Of a DNA stretch of 64,000 nt, positions 49,401 to 59,951 are shown in pieces (positions within the stretch are counted from its first letter, which is position 1; every line of letters starts with the position of its first letter). The notes below the pieces were generated by a model that saw only the letters and a program-made list of their open reading frames with translations, did no database searches and was not told where the DNA came from. Origin of the DNA: Cavia porcellus. Its lineage: Eukaryota > Chordata > Mammalia > Rodentia > Caviidae. A program made the translations under genes and the position numbers. Location of the stretch: contig NW_026947501.1 in the NCBI RefSeq assembly GCF_034190915.1, forward strand, positions 5,518,001 through 5,582,000, read 5' to 3'.

Positions 49401-52264
49401 AAACGTCCAGTGGCAATGTGGGATAGCTTTCTGAAAAACATTACGGGTTGGTGCGCATTGTAAGAGTTTCTAAATGGCCATTCACTAGTAGGAGTCAGAA
49501 AAACATCACGGCGTGGTGTGAATTGGAGGTCCTGAATCAGGATAGGCAATGAGTGGCAATGTAGGATGGAGAAAAGCATCAAAGGGTGGTCATAATGGGG
49601 AAGTCAGGACACATGCAGTGGCAATGTAGGATAGGTGTCTGAAAAACCTCGCAAGTGGTGAGAATTGTAAGGCTTTCTAACAGGCCATTCACTAGTAGGA
49701 CTGAGAAAAACATCACGGGGTGGTGTGAATCTGAGGGCCTGAATTATTGTAAGCAGTGAGTGGCAATGCAGGATGGAGAAAAGCAACCACGGGGTGGTCA
49801 GCATGGGGAGGTCAGGAAACATGCAGTGGCAATTTAGGATAGGTTTCTGAAAAAAACTTCGGGGTGGTGAGCATTGTAAGGGTTTCTAACAGGCCATTCA
49901 CAAGTAGGAGTGAGAAAAACATCACGGAGTGGTGTGAATCGGAGGGGCACAATTAGGATAAGCAGTGAATGGCAATGTAGGATGGAGAAAAGCACCACGG
50001 GGTGGTCAGCATCGAGATGCAGGAAACATGCAGTGGCAATGTAGGATATGTTTCTGAAAAATATCGCAGGGTGGTGCGCATTGTAAGGGTATCTAACAGG
50101 CCATTCACTAGTAGGAGTTGGAAAAATATCACGGGGTTGTGTGAATCGGAGGGCCTGAATTAGAATAGGCAGTGAGTGGCAATGTAGGAAAGAGAAAAGC
50201 ACCTCGGGATGGTCAGCATTGGGAGGTCAGGAAACATGCAGTGGCTATGTAGGATAGGTTTCTGAAAAACATCGCGGGGTGGTGCGCATTGTACGGGTTT
50301 CTAACAGGCCATTCACAAGTAGGAGTGAGAAAAAACATCACGCGGTGGTGTGAATCGGACGGCATGCATCAGGATAGGCAGTGAGTGGCAATGTAGGATG
50401 TAGAAAAGCACCACAGGCTGATTAGGATGTAGACGTCAGGAAACATGCAGGGCCAATGTAAGATGGGTTTCTGAAAAAAATCGCGTGGTGGTGCCCATTG
50501 AAAGCGTTTCTAACAGGCCATTCACTAGTAGTAGTAAGAAAAACATCAATAGATGGTGTGAAATGGAGGGGCTTAATTAGGTTAGGCAGTGAGAGGCAAT
50601 ATAGAATGGAGAAAAGCACCACGGTGTGGTGAGCATGGAGATGTCAGGAAACATGCAGTGGCAATGCAGGATATGTTTCTGAAAAACATCGCAGGGTGGT
50701 GCGCATTGTAAGGGTTTCTAACAGGCCATTCACAAGTAGGAGTGAGAAAAACATCACGGAGTGGTGTGAATCGGAGGGGCAGAATTAGGATAAGCAGTGA
50801 ATGGCAATGTAGGATGGAGAAAAGCACCACGGGGTGGTCAGCATGGAGATGCAGGAAACATGCAGTGGCAATGTAGGATATGTTTCTGAAAAACATCGCG
50901 GGGTGGTGTGCATTGAAAGGGTATCTAACAGGCCATTCACTAGTAGGAGTGAGAAAAACATCACCGGGTTATGTGAATTGGAGGGCCTGAATTAGAATAG
51001 GCAGTGAGTGGCAATGTAGGATGTTGAAAAGCACCACGGGGTGATTAGGATGTGGAAGTCAGGAAACATGCAGGGGCCATGTAAGATGGGTTTCTGAAAA
51101 AAATTGCGTGGTGGTGTCCATTGAAAGGGTTTTTAACAGGCCATTCACTAGTAGCAGTGAGAAAAACATCGAGGGGTGGTGAGAAACGGAGGGACTTAAT
51201 TAGGATAGGCAGTGAGAATCAATGTAGAATGGAGAAAAGCACCATGGGGTGGTCAGCATGGAGATGTCAAGAAACATACAGTGGCAATGCAGGATATGTT
51301 TCTGAAAAACATCGCGGGGTGGTGCGCATTGTAAGGGTTTCTGACAGGCCATTCACTAGGAGGAGTGAGAAAAACATCACGGGGTTGTGTGAATCAGAGG
51401 GCCTGAATTATATTAGCCAGTGAGTGGCAATGTAGGATGGAGAAAAGGACCACGGGTTGGTCAGCATGGGGAGGTAGGGAAACATGCATTGGCAATGTAG
51501 GATAGGTTTCTGAAAAACATCGCTGGTGGTGTGCATTGTAAGGCTTTCTAACAGGCCATTCACTAGTAGGAGTGAGAAAAACATCACAGGGTGGTGTGAA
51601 TCGGAGGGCCTGAATTAGGATAGTCAGTGTGTGGCAATGTAGGATGGAGAAAATCACCACGGTGTGGTCAGCATGGGGAGGTCAGGAAACATGCAGTGGC
51701 AATGTGGGATAGGTTTTTGAAAAAAAAGCGGGGTGGTGCGCACTGTAAGGTTTTCTAACAGGCCATTCACTAGTAGGAGTCCGAAAAACATCACGTGGTG
51801 GTGTGAATCGGAGGGCCTGATTTAGGATAGGTAGTGAGTGGCAATGTAAAATGGAGAAAAGCACCACGAGGTGGTCATCATGGGGAGGACAGGAAACATG
51901 CAGTGGCAATGTAGGATCGTTTTCTGAAAAACATCACGATGTGTTGCACATTGTAAGTGTTTCTAACAGGCCTTTCACTAGTAGGAGTGAGATAAACATC
52001 ACGGGGTGGTGTGACTCGGAGGGACTGAATTAGAATAGGTAGTGAGTGGCAATATAGGATGGAGAAAAGCACCAAAGGGTGGTCAGCATGGGGAGGTCAG
52101 GAAACATGCAGTGGCAATGTAGGATAATTTTCTGAATAACATCACGGGATGGTGCCCATTGTCAGGCTTTATAACAGGCCATTCACTAGAAGGAGTGAGA
52201 AAAACATCACGGGGTGGTGTGGATCGGAGGGCCTGAATTAGGATAGGCAGTGAGTGGCAATGTA
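46428..52264 (+). repeat. 28-monomer higher-order repeat, copy 3
   Basis: Differences private to this copy include AAAATCTTCACG near 46,797 and ACGGCATGCATC near 50,358. The match to copies 1 and 2 stops at about 52,264, where they have GTAGGATGG and this one has GTAAAATGG. That alternative form instead matches 56,006, so the right edge is shared with the next region. Confidence 0.87.
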
Positions 52265-53999
52265 AAATGGAGAAAAGCACCACGGGGAGGTCAGCATTGG
52301 GAGGTCAGGAAACATGCAGTGGCAATGTTGGATAGGTTTCTGAAAAACCTCTCGGCGTGGTGCGCATTGTAAGTGTTTCTAACAGGTCATTCACTAGTAG
52401 GAGTGAGAAAAACATCATGGGGTGGTGTGAATCAGAGGGCCTGAATTAGGATAGGCAGTGAGTGGCAATGCAGGATGGAGAAAAGCACCACAGGGTTGTC
52501 AGCATGGTGTGGTCAGGAAACATGCAGTGGCAATGTAGGATAGATTTCTGAGAAACATCACGGGGTGGTGCACATTGTAAGGGTTTCTAACAGGCGATTC
52601 ACTAGTAGGAGTGAGAAAATCATCACGGGGTGGTGAGAAAGGGAGGGCCTGAATTAGGACAGGCAGTGAGTGGCAATGAAGAATGGAGAAAAGCACAATG
52701 GGGTGGTCAGCATGGGGAGGTAGGGAAACATGCATTGGCAATGAAGGATAGGTTTCTGAAAAACATCGCTGGTGGTGCGCATTGTAAGGCTTTCTAACAG
52801 GCCATTCACTAGTAGGAGTGAGAAAAACATCACGGGGCGGTGTGAATCGGAGGGCCTGAATTAGGTTAGGCAGTGAGTGGCAATGTAGGATGGAGAAAAT
52901 CACCACAGGGTGGTCAGCATGGGGAGGTCAGAAAACATGTCATGGCAATGTAGGATAGGTTTCTGAAAAAAAAAAGCGGGGTGTTGCACATTGTAAGTGT
53001 TTCTAACAGGCCATTCACTAGTAGGAGTGAGAAAAATATCACGGGGTGGTGTGAATCGGAGGGCCTGAATTAGTATAGGCAGTGAGTGGCAATGTAGGAT
53101 GGAGAAAAGCACCACAGGGTGCTCAGCATGGGGAGGTCAGGAAATATACAGTGGCTCTGTAGGATACTTTTCTGAAAAACATCACGGGGTGGTGCGCTTT
53201 GTAAGGGTTTCTAAAAGGTCATTCACTAGTAGGAGTGAGAAAAATATCACGGGGTGGTTAGAATCAGATGTTCTGAATTAGGATAGGCAGTGAGTGGCAA
53301 TGTAGAATGGAGAAAAGCACCACGGGGTGGTCATCATGCGGAGGTCAGGAAACATGTTTTGGCAATGTAGGATAGGTTTCTGCAATTCATCGCCGGGAGG
53401 TGCACATTGTAAGGCTTTCTAGCAGGCCATTCACTAGTAGGAGTGAGAAAAACATAACGGGGTGGTGTGAATCGGAGGGCCTGAATAAGGATAGGCAGTG
53501 AATGGCAATGTAGGATGTAGAAAAGCACCACGGGGTGGTCAGGATGGGGAGAACAGGAAACAGGCAATGGCAATGCGGGATAGCTTTCTGAAAAACATTA
53601 CGGGTTGGTGCGCATTGTAAGGGTTTCTAACAGGCCATTCACTAGTAGGAGTGAGAAAATCATTACGGGGTGGTGTGAATGGGAGGGCCTGAATTAGGAT
53701 ATACAGTGAGTGGCAATGTAGGATGGAGAAAAGGACCACGGGTTGGTCAGCATGGGGAGGTCGGGAAACATGCATTGGCAATGTAGGATAGGTTTCTGAA
53801 AAACATCGCTGGTGGTGTGCATTGTAAGGCTTTCTAACAGGCCAATCACTAGTAGGAGTGAGAAAAACATCACAGGGTGGTGTGAATCGGAGGGCCTGAA
53901 TTAGGATAGTCAGTGTGTGGCAATGTAGGATGGAGGAAATCACCACGGTTTGGTCAGCATGGGGAGGTCAGGAAACATGCAGTGGCAATGTGGGATAGG
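52265..53999 (+). repeat. About 8 diverged monomers with no near-identical partner in the window
   Basis: The monomers are typical in length and layout. I found no long, nearly identical copy elsewhere here, except that about 53,700-53,940 resembles the AAAAGGACCACGGGTTGG monomers near 39,800, 55,180 and 58,920. It may be an older stretch, or the partner may lie outside the window. Confidence 0.6.
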
Positions 54000-56857
54000 T
54001 TTCTGAAAAACATCGCGGGGTGGTGTGCATTGTACGGGTTTCTAACAGGCCATTCACAAGTAGGAGTGAGAAAAAACATCACGCGGTGGTGTGAATCGGA
54101 CGGCCTGCATCAGGATAGGCAGTGAGTGGCAATGTATGATGTAGAAAAGCACCACAGGATGATTAGGATGTAGACGTCAGGAAACATGTAGGGCCAATGT
54201 AAGATGGGTTTCTGAAAAAAATCGCGTGGTGGTGCCCATTGAAAGCGTTTCTAACAGGCCATTCACTAGTAGTAGTAAGAAAAACATCAATAGATGGTGT
54301 GAAATGGAGGGGCTTAATTAGGATAGGCAGTGAGAGGCAATGTAGAAAGGAGAAAAGCACCACGGTGTGGTGAGCATGGAGATGTCAGGAAACATGCAGT
54401 GGCAATGCAGGATATGTTTCTGAAAAACATCGCAGGGTGATGCGCATTGTAAGGGTTTCTAACAGGCCATTCACAAGTAGGAGTGCGAAAAACATCACGG
54501 AGTGGTGTGAATCGGAGGGGCAGAATTAGGATAAGCAGTGAATGGCAATGTAGGATGGAGAAAAGCACCACGGGGTGGTCAGCATGGAGATGCAGGAAAC
54601 ATGCAGTGGCAATGTAGGATATGTTTCTGAAAAACATCGCGGGGTGGTGTGCATTGTAAGGGTATCTAACAGGCCATTCACTAGTAGGAGTGAGAAAAAC
54701 ATCACCGGGTTATGTGAATTGGAGGGCCTGAATTAGAATAGGCAGTGAGTGGCAATGTAGGATGTTGAAAAGCACCACGGGGTGATTAGGATGTGGAAGT
54801 CAGGAAACATGCAGGGGCCATGTAAGATGGGTTTCTGAAAAAAATTGCGTGGTGGTGTCCATTGAAAGGGTTTTTAACAGGCCATTCACTAGTAGCAGTG
54901 AGAAAAACATCGAGGGGTGGTGAGAAACGGAGGGACTTAATTAGGATAGGCAGTGAGAATCAATGTAGAATGGAGAAAAGCACCATGGGGTGGTCAGCAT
55001 GGAGATGTCAAGAAACATACAGTGGCAATGCAGGATATGTTTCTGAAAAACATCACGGGGTGGTGCGCATTGTAAGGGTTTCTGACAGGCCATTCACTAG
55101 GAGGAGTGAGAAAAACATCACGGGGTTGTGTGAATCAGAGGGCCTGAATTATATTAGCCAGTGAGTGGCAATGTAGGATGGAGAAAAGGACCACGGGTTG
55201 GTCAGCATGGGGAGGTAGGGAAACATGCATTGGCAATGTAGGATAGGTTTCTGAAAAACATCGCTGGTGGTGTGCATTGTAAGGCTTTCTAACAGGCCAT
55301 TCACTAGTAGGAGTGAGAAAAACATCACAGGGTGGTGTGAATCGGAGGGCCTGAATTAGGATAGTCAGTGTGTGGCAATGTAGGATGGAGAAAATCACCA
55401 CGGTGTGGTCAGCATGGGGAGGTCAGGAAACATGCAGTGGCAATGTGGGATAGGTTTTTGAAAAAAAAGCGGGGTGGTGCGCACTGTAAGGTTTTCTAAC
55501 AGGCCATTCACTAGTAGGAGTCCGAAAAACATCACGTGGTGTTGTGAATCAGAGGGCCTGATTTAGTATAGGTAGTGAGTGGCAATGTAAAATGGAGAAA
55601 AGCACCACGAGGTGGTCATCATGGGGAGGACAGGAAACATGCAGTGGCAATGAAGGATAGTTTTCTGAAAAACATCACGGGGTGTTGCACATTGTAAGTG
55701 TTTCTAACAGGCCTTTCACTAGTAGGAGTCAGAAAAACATCACGGGGTGGTGTGAATCGGAGGGACTGAATTAGAATAGGCAGTGAGTGGCAATATAGGA
55801 TGGAGAAAAGCACCACAGGGTGGTCAGCATGGGGAGGTCAGGAAACATGCAGTGGCAATGTAGGATCATTTTCTGAATAACATCACGAGATGGTGCCCAT
55901 TGTCAGGCTTTCTAACAGGCCATTCACTAGAAGGAGTGAGAAAAACATCACGGGGTGGTGTGGATCGGAGGGCCTGAATTAGGATAGGCAGTGAGTGGCA
56001 ATGTAAAATGGAGAAAAGCACCACGGGGTGGTCATCATGTGGAGGTCAGGAAACATTCAGTGGCAATGTAGGATAGGTTTCTGAAAAACATCGGGGGGTG
56101 GTGCGCACTGTACGGGTTTCTAAATGGCCATTCTCTAGTAGGAGTGAGAAAAACACCACGGGGTGGTGTGAATCGGAGGGCCTGAATTAGAATAGTCAGG
56201 GAGTGGCAATGTAGGATGGAGAAAAGCACCACGGGGAGGTCAGCATGGGGTGGTCAGGAAACATGCAATGGCAATGTAGGATAGGTTTCTGAAAAACCTC
56301 TCGGCGTGGTGCGCATTGTAAGTGTTTCTAACAGGCCATTCACTTGTAGGAGTGAGAAAAACATCACGGGGTGGTGTGAATAGGATGGCCTTCATTAGGA
56401 TAGGCAGTGAGTGGCAATGTAGGATGTTGAAAAGCACCACGGGATGATTAGGATGTGGAAGTCAGGAAACATGCAGGGCCAATGTAAGATGGGTTTCTGA
56501 AAAAAATTGCGTGGTGGTGTCTATTGAAAGGGTTTTTAACAGCCCATTCACTAGTAGCAGTGAGAAAAACATGAAGGAGTGGTGTGAAACGGAGGGACTT
56601 AATTAGGATAGGCAGTGAGAGGCAATGTAGAATGGAGAAAAGCACCACGGGGTGGTCAGCATGGAGATGTCAAGAAACATGCAGTGGCAATGCAGGATAT
56701 GTTTCTGAAAAACATCACGGGGTGGTGCGCATTGTAAGGGTTTCTAACAGGCCATTCACTAGGAGGAGTGAGAAAAACATCACGGGGTTGTGTGAATCAG
56801 AGGGCCTGAATTATATTAGCCAGTGAGTGGCAATGTAGGATGGAGAAAAGCACCATG

Positions 56858-57419
56858 GGGCGGTCAATATTGGGAGGTCAGGAAACTTGTAGTGGCAATG
56901 TAGGATAGGTTTCTGAAAACCTTCGTGGGGTGGTGTGCATTGTAAGGGTTTCTAACAGGCCATTCACTAGTAAGATTGAGAAAGACATCACGGGGTGGTG
57001 TGAATTGGAGGGCCTTAGTTAAGATAGGCAGGGAGTAGCAATGTAGGAGGAGAAAAGCACCATAGGTTGGTCAGCATGGGGACGTCTGGAAATATGCAGT
57101 GGCAAGGTAGGATAGGTTTCTGAAAAACATCGCGGGGTGGTGCGCACTGTAAGGGTACCTAAAAGGCCATTCACTAGTAGGAGTGAGAAAAACATCACGG
57201 GGTTGTGTGAATCGGAGGGCCTGAATGAAAATAGGCAGTTAGTGGCAATGTAGGACAGAGAAAAGCACCACGGGATGGTCAGCATGGGGAGGTCAGGAAA
57301 CATGCAGTAGCAATGTAGGATAGGTTTCTGAAAAACATCGCGGGGTGGTGCGCATTGTACGGGTTTCTAAGAGGCCATTCAAAAGTAGGAGTGAGAAAAA
57401 CATCACGGGGTGGTGTGAA
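56858..57419 (+). repeat. About 2.7 diverged monomers between repeated blocks
   Basis: It holds unusual forms such as GGGGCGGTCAATATTGGG, AGGAAACTTGTAGTGG, GGGTACCTAAAAGGCC (with a GGTACC word near 57,154) and GGCAGTTAGTGGC. I saw no close copy in the window. It follows directly after the part of the HOR that repeats at 62,79x. Confidence 0.6.
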
Positions 57420-57499
57420 TCAGAGGGGCAGAATTAGGATAAGCAGTGAATGGCAATGTAGAATGGAGAAAAGCACCACGGGGTGGTCAGCATGGAGAT

Positions 57500-59400
57500 G
57501 CAGAAAACATGCAGTGGCAATGTAGGATATATTTCTGAAAAACATCGCAGGGTGGTGCGCATTGTAAGCGTATCTAACAGGCCATTCACTAGTAGGAGTG
57601 AGAAAAACATCACGGGGTTGTGTGAATCGGAGGGCCTGAATTAGAATAGGCACTGAGTGGCAATGTAGGAAAGAGAAAAGCACCTCGGGATGGTCAGAAT
57701 TGGGAGGTCAGGAAACATACAGTGGCTATGTAGGATAGGTTTCTGAAAAACATCGCGGGGTGTTGCGCATTGTACGGGTTTCTAACAGGCCATTCACAAG
57801 TAGGAGTGAGAAAAAACATCACGCGGTGGTGTGAATCGGACGGCCTGCATCAGGATAGGCAGTGAGTGGCAATGTAGGATGTAGAAAAGCACCACAGGGT
57901 GATTAGGATGTAGACGTCAGGAAACATGCAGGGCCAATGTAAGATGAGTTTCTGAAAAAAATCGCGTGGTGGTGCCCATTGAAAGCGTTTCTAACAGGCC
58001 ATTCACTAGTAGTAGTAAGAAAAACATCAATAGATGGTGTGAAATGGAGGGGCTTAATTAGGATAGGCAGTGAGAGGTAATGTAGAATGGAGAAAAGCAC
58101 CACGGTGTGGTGAGCATGGAGATGTCAGGAAACATGCAGTGGCAATGCAGGATATGTTTCTGAAAAACATCGCAGGGTGGTGCGCATTGTAAGGGTTTCT
58201 AACAGGTCATTCACAAGTAGGAGTGAGAAAAACATCACGGAGTGGCGTGAATCGGAGGGGCAGAATTAGGATAAGCAGTGAATGGCAATGTAGGATGGAG
58301 CAAAGCACCCCGGGGTGGTCAGCATGGAGATGCAAGAAACATGCAGTGGCAATGTAGGATATGTTTCTGAAAAACATCGCGGGGTGGTGCGCATTGTAAG
58401 GGTATCTAACAGGCCATTCACTAGTAGGAGGGAGAAAAACATCACGGGGTTGTGTGAATCAGAGGGCCTTAATTATATTAGCCAGTGAGTGGCAATGTAG
58501 GATGTTGAAAAGCACCACGGGGTGATTAGGATGTGGAACTCAGGAAACATGCAGGGCCAATGTAAGATGGGTTTCTGAAAAAAATTGCGTGGTGGTGTCC
58601 ATTGAAAGGGTTTTTAACAGGCCATTCACTAGTAGCAGTGAGAAAAACATCGAGGGGTGGTGTGAAACGGAGGGACTTAATTAGGATAGGCAGTGAGAGG
58701 CAATGTAGAATGGAGAAAAGCACCATGGGGTGGTCAGCATGGAGATGTCAAGAAACATGCATTGGCAATGCAGGATATGTTTCTGAAAAACATCGCGGGG
58801 TGGTGCGCATTGTAAGGTTTTCTGACAGGCCATTCACTAGGAGGAGTGAGAAAAACATCACGGGGTTGTGTGAATCAGAGGGCCTGAATTATATTAGCCA
58901 GTGAGTGGCAATGTAGGATGGAGAAAAGGACCACGGGTTGGTCAGCATGGGGAGGTAGGGAAACATGCATTGGCAATGTAGGATAGGTTTCTGAAAAACA
59001 TCGCTGGTGGTGTGCATTGTAAGGCTTTCTAACAGGCCATTCACTAGTAGGAGTGAGAAAAACATCACAGGGTGGTGTGAATCGGAGGGCCTGAATTAGG
59101 ATAGTCAGTGTGTGGCAATGTAGGATGGAGAAAATCACCACGGTGTGGTCAGCATGGGGAGGTCAGGAAACATGCAGTGGCAATGTGGGATAGGTTTTTG
59201 ACAAAAAAGCGGGGTGGTGCGCATTGTAAGGTTTTCTAACAGGCCATTCACTAGTAGGAGTCCGAAAAACATCACGTGGTGGTGTGAATCGGAGGGCCTG
59301 ATTTAGGATAGGTAGTGAGTGGCAATGTAAAATGGAGAATAGCACCACGAGGTGGTCATCATGGGGAGGACAGGAAACATGCAGTGGCAATGAAGGATAG
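57500..59400 (+). repeat. 9-monomer segment repeated at about 59,712-61,612 (offset 2,212 bp)
   Basis: The offset is 10 monomers plus the 134-bp insertion that lies between the two segments (2,078 + 134). Shared variants include CAATAGATGGTGTGAAATGG, GTAGTAGTAAGAAAAAC, AGGATGTGGAAGTCAGG-like words and TTATATTAGCCAGTGAG. Outer limits are approximate. Confidence 0.75.
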
Positions 59401-59464
59401 TATTCTGAAAATCATCACGGGGTGATGCACATTGTAAGTGTTTCTAACAGGCCTTTCACTAGTA

Positions 59465-59531
59465 GGAGTGAGAAAAACATCACGGGGTGTTGCTCATTGT
59501 ATGGGTGTGTGTTACATTACATTCACTAGTA
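59465..59531 (+). repeat. Extra hybrid subrepeat X1 (67 bp), breaks the monomer phase
   Basis: Its head is that of subrepeat B (GGAGTGAGAAAAACATCACG) but its tail is that of subrepeat A (GCTCATTGTA ... ATTCACTAGTA). In between is a stretch not seen elsewhere in the window, TGGGTGTGTGTTACATTAC. It follows a normal A subrepeat (59,402-59,464) and precedes a second copy of itself. See also X2. Confidence 0.92.
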
Positions 59532-59598
59532 GGAGTGAGAAAAACATCACGTGGTGGAGTGCATTGTATGGGTGTGTGTTACATTACATTCACTATTA
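59532..59598 (+). repeat. Extra hybrid subrepeat X2 (67 bp), tandem copy of X1
   Basis: It is a direct 67-bp tandem repeat of X1 with a few changes: CACGTGGTGGAGTGC in place of CACGGGGTGTTGCTC, and CACTATTAGG in place of CACTAGTAGG. A normal subrepeat B resumes at 59,599. X1 and X2 together add 134 bp and are the only submonomer-scale units I found outside the C-A-B order. Confidence 0.92.
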
Positions 59599-59951
59599 GG
59601 AGTGAGAAAAACTTCACGGTGTGGTGTGAATCGGAGGGTCTGAATTAGGATAGGCAGTGAGTGGCAATGTAGGATGGAGAAAAGCACCGCGGGGTGGTCA
59701 GCATGGTGAGGTCAGGGAACATGCAGTGGCAATGTAGGATAGGTTTCTGAAAAACATCGCAGGGTGGTGCGCATTGTAAGGGTATCTAACAGGCCATTCA
59801 CTAGTAGGAGTGAGAAAAACATCATGGGGTTGTGTGAATCGGAGGGCCTGAATTAGAATAGGCAGTGAGTGGCAATGTAGGAAAGAGAAAAGCACCTCGG
59901 GATGGTCAGCATTGGGAGGTCAGGAAACATGCAGTGGGTATGTAGGATAGG

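Larger units (their letters stand above)
54000..59951 (+). repeat. 28-monomer-type higher-order repeat of region 4, copy 1 (5,952 bp)
   Basis: 54,000-56,857 recurs from about 59,952 at an offset of 5,952 bp, which is 28 monomers plus the 134-bp insertion at 59,465-59,598, with a few bases of drift. Its first 2 kb also matches 50,259-52,285 in the last copy of region 3 (offset 3,741 bp, 18 monomers). The right part (from about 57,740) is itself a copy of 54,000-55,66x at 3,740 bp. Confidence 0.75.

Noticed and set aside
34791..52264. The triplication as an assembly artefact
   Set aside because: Each copy carries its own private single-base or one-base-length differences, which argues for real copies. 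Read depth would be needed to exclude the artefact fully.
52499..53946. Two longer minus-strand open frames of 135 codons (52,499-52,906 and 53,539-53,946)
   Set aside because: They are just two monomers read through because a frame-restoring indel or a stop change happened to keep the frame open. The product is two copies of the usual satellite translation.
59497..59590. GTGTGTGTTACATTAC stretches as a microsatellite or transposon fragment
   Set aside because: The GT run is only three to four units, and the stretch sits neatly inside two tandem 67-bp subunits with satellite sequence on both sides, without target-site duplication or terminal repeats.
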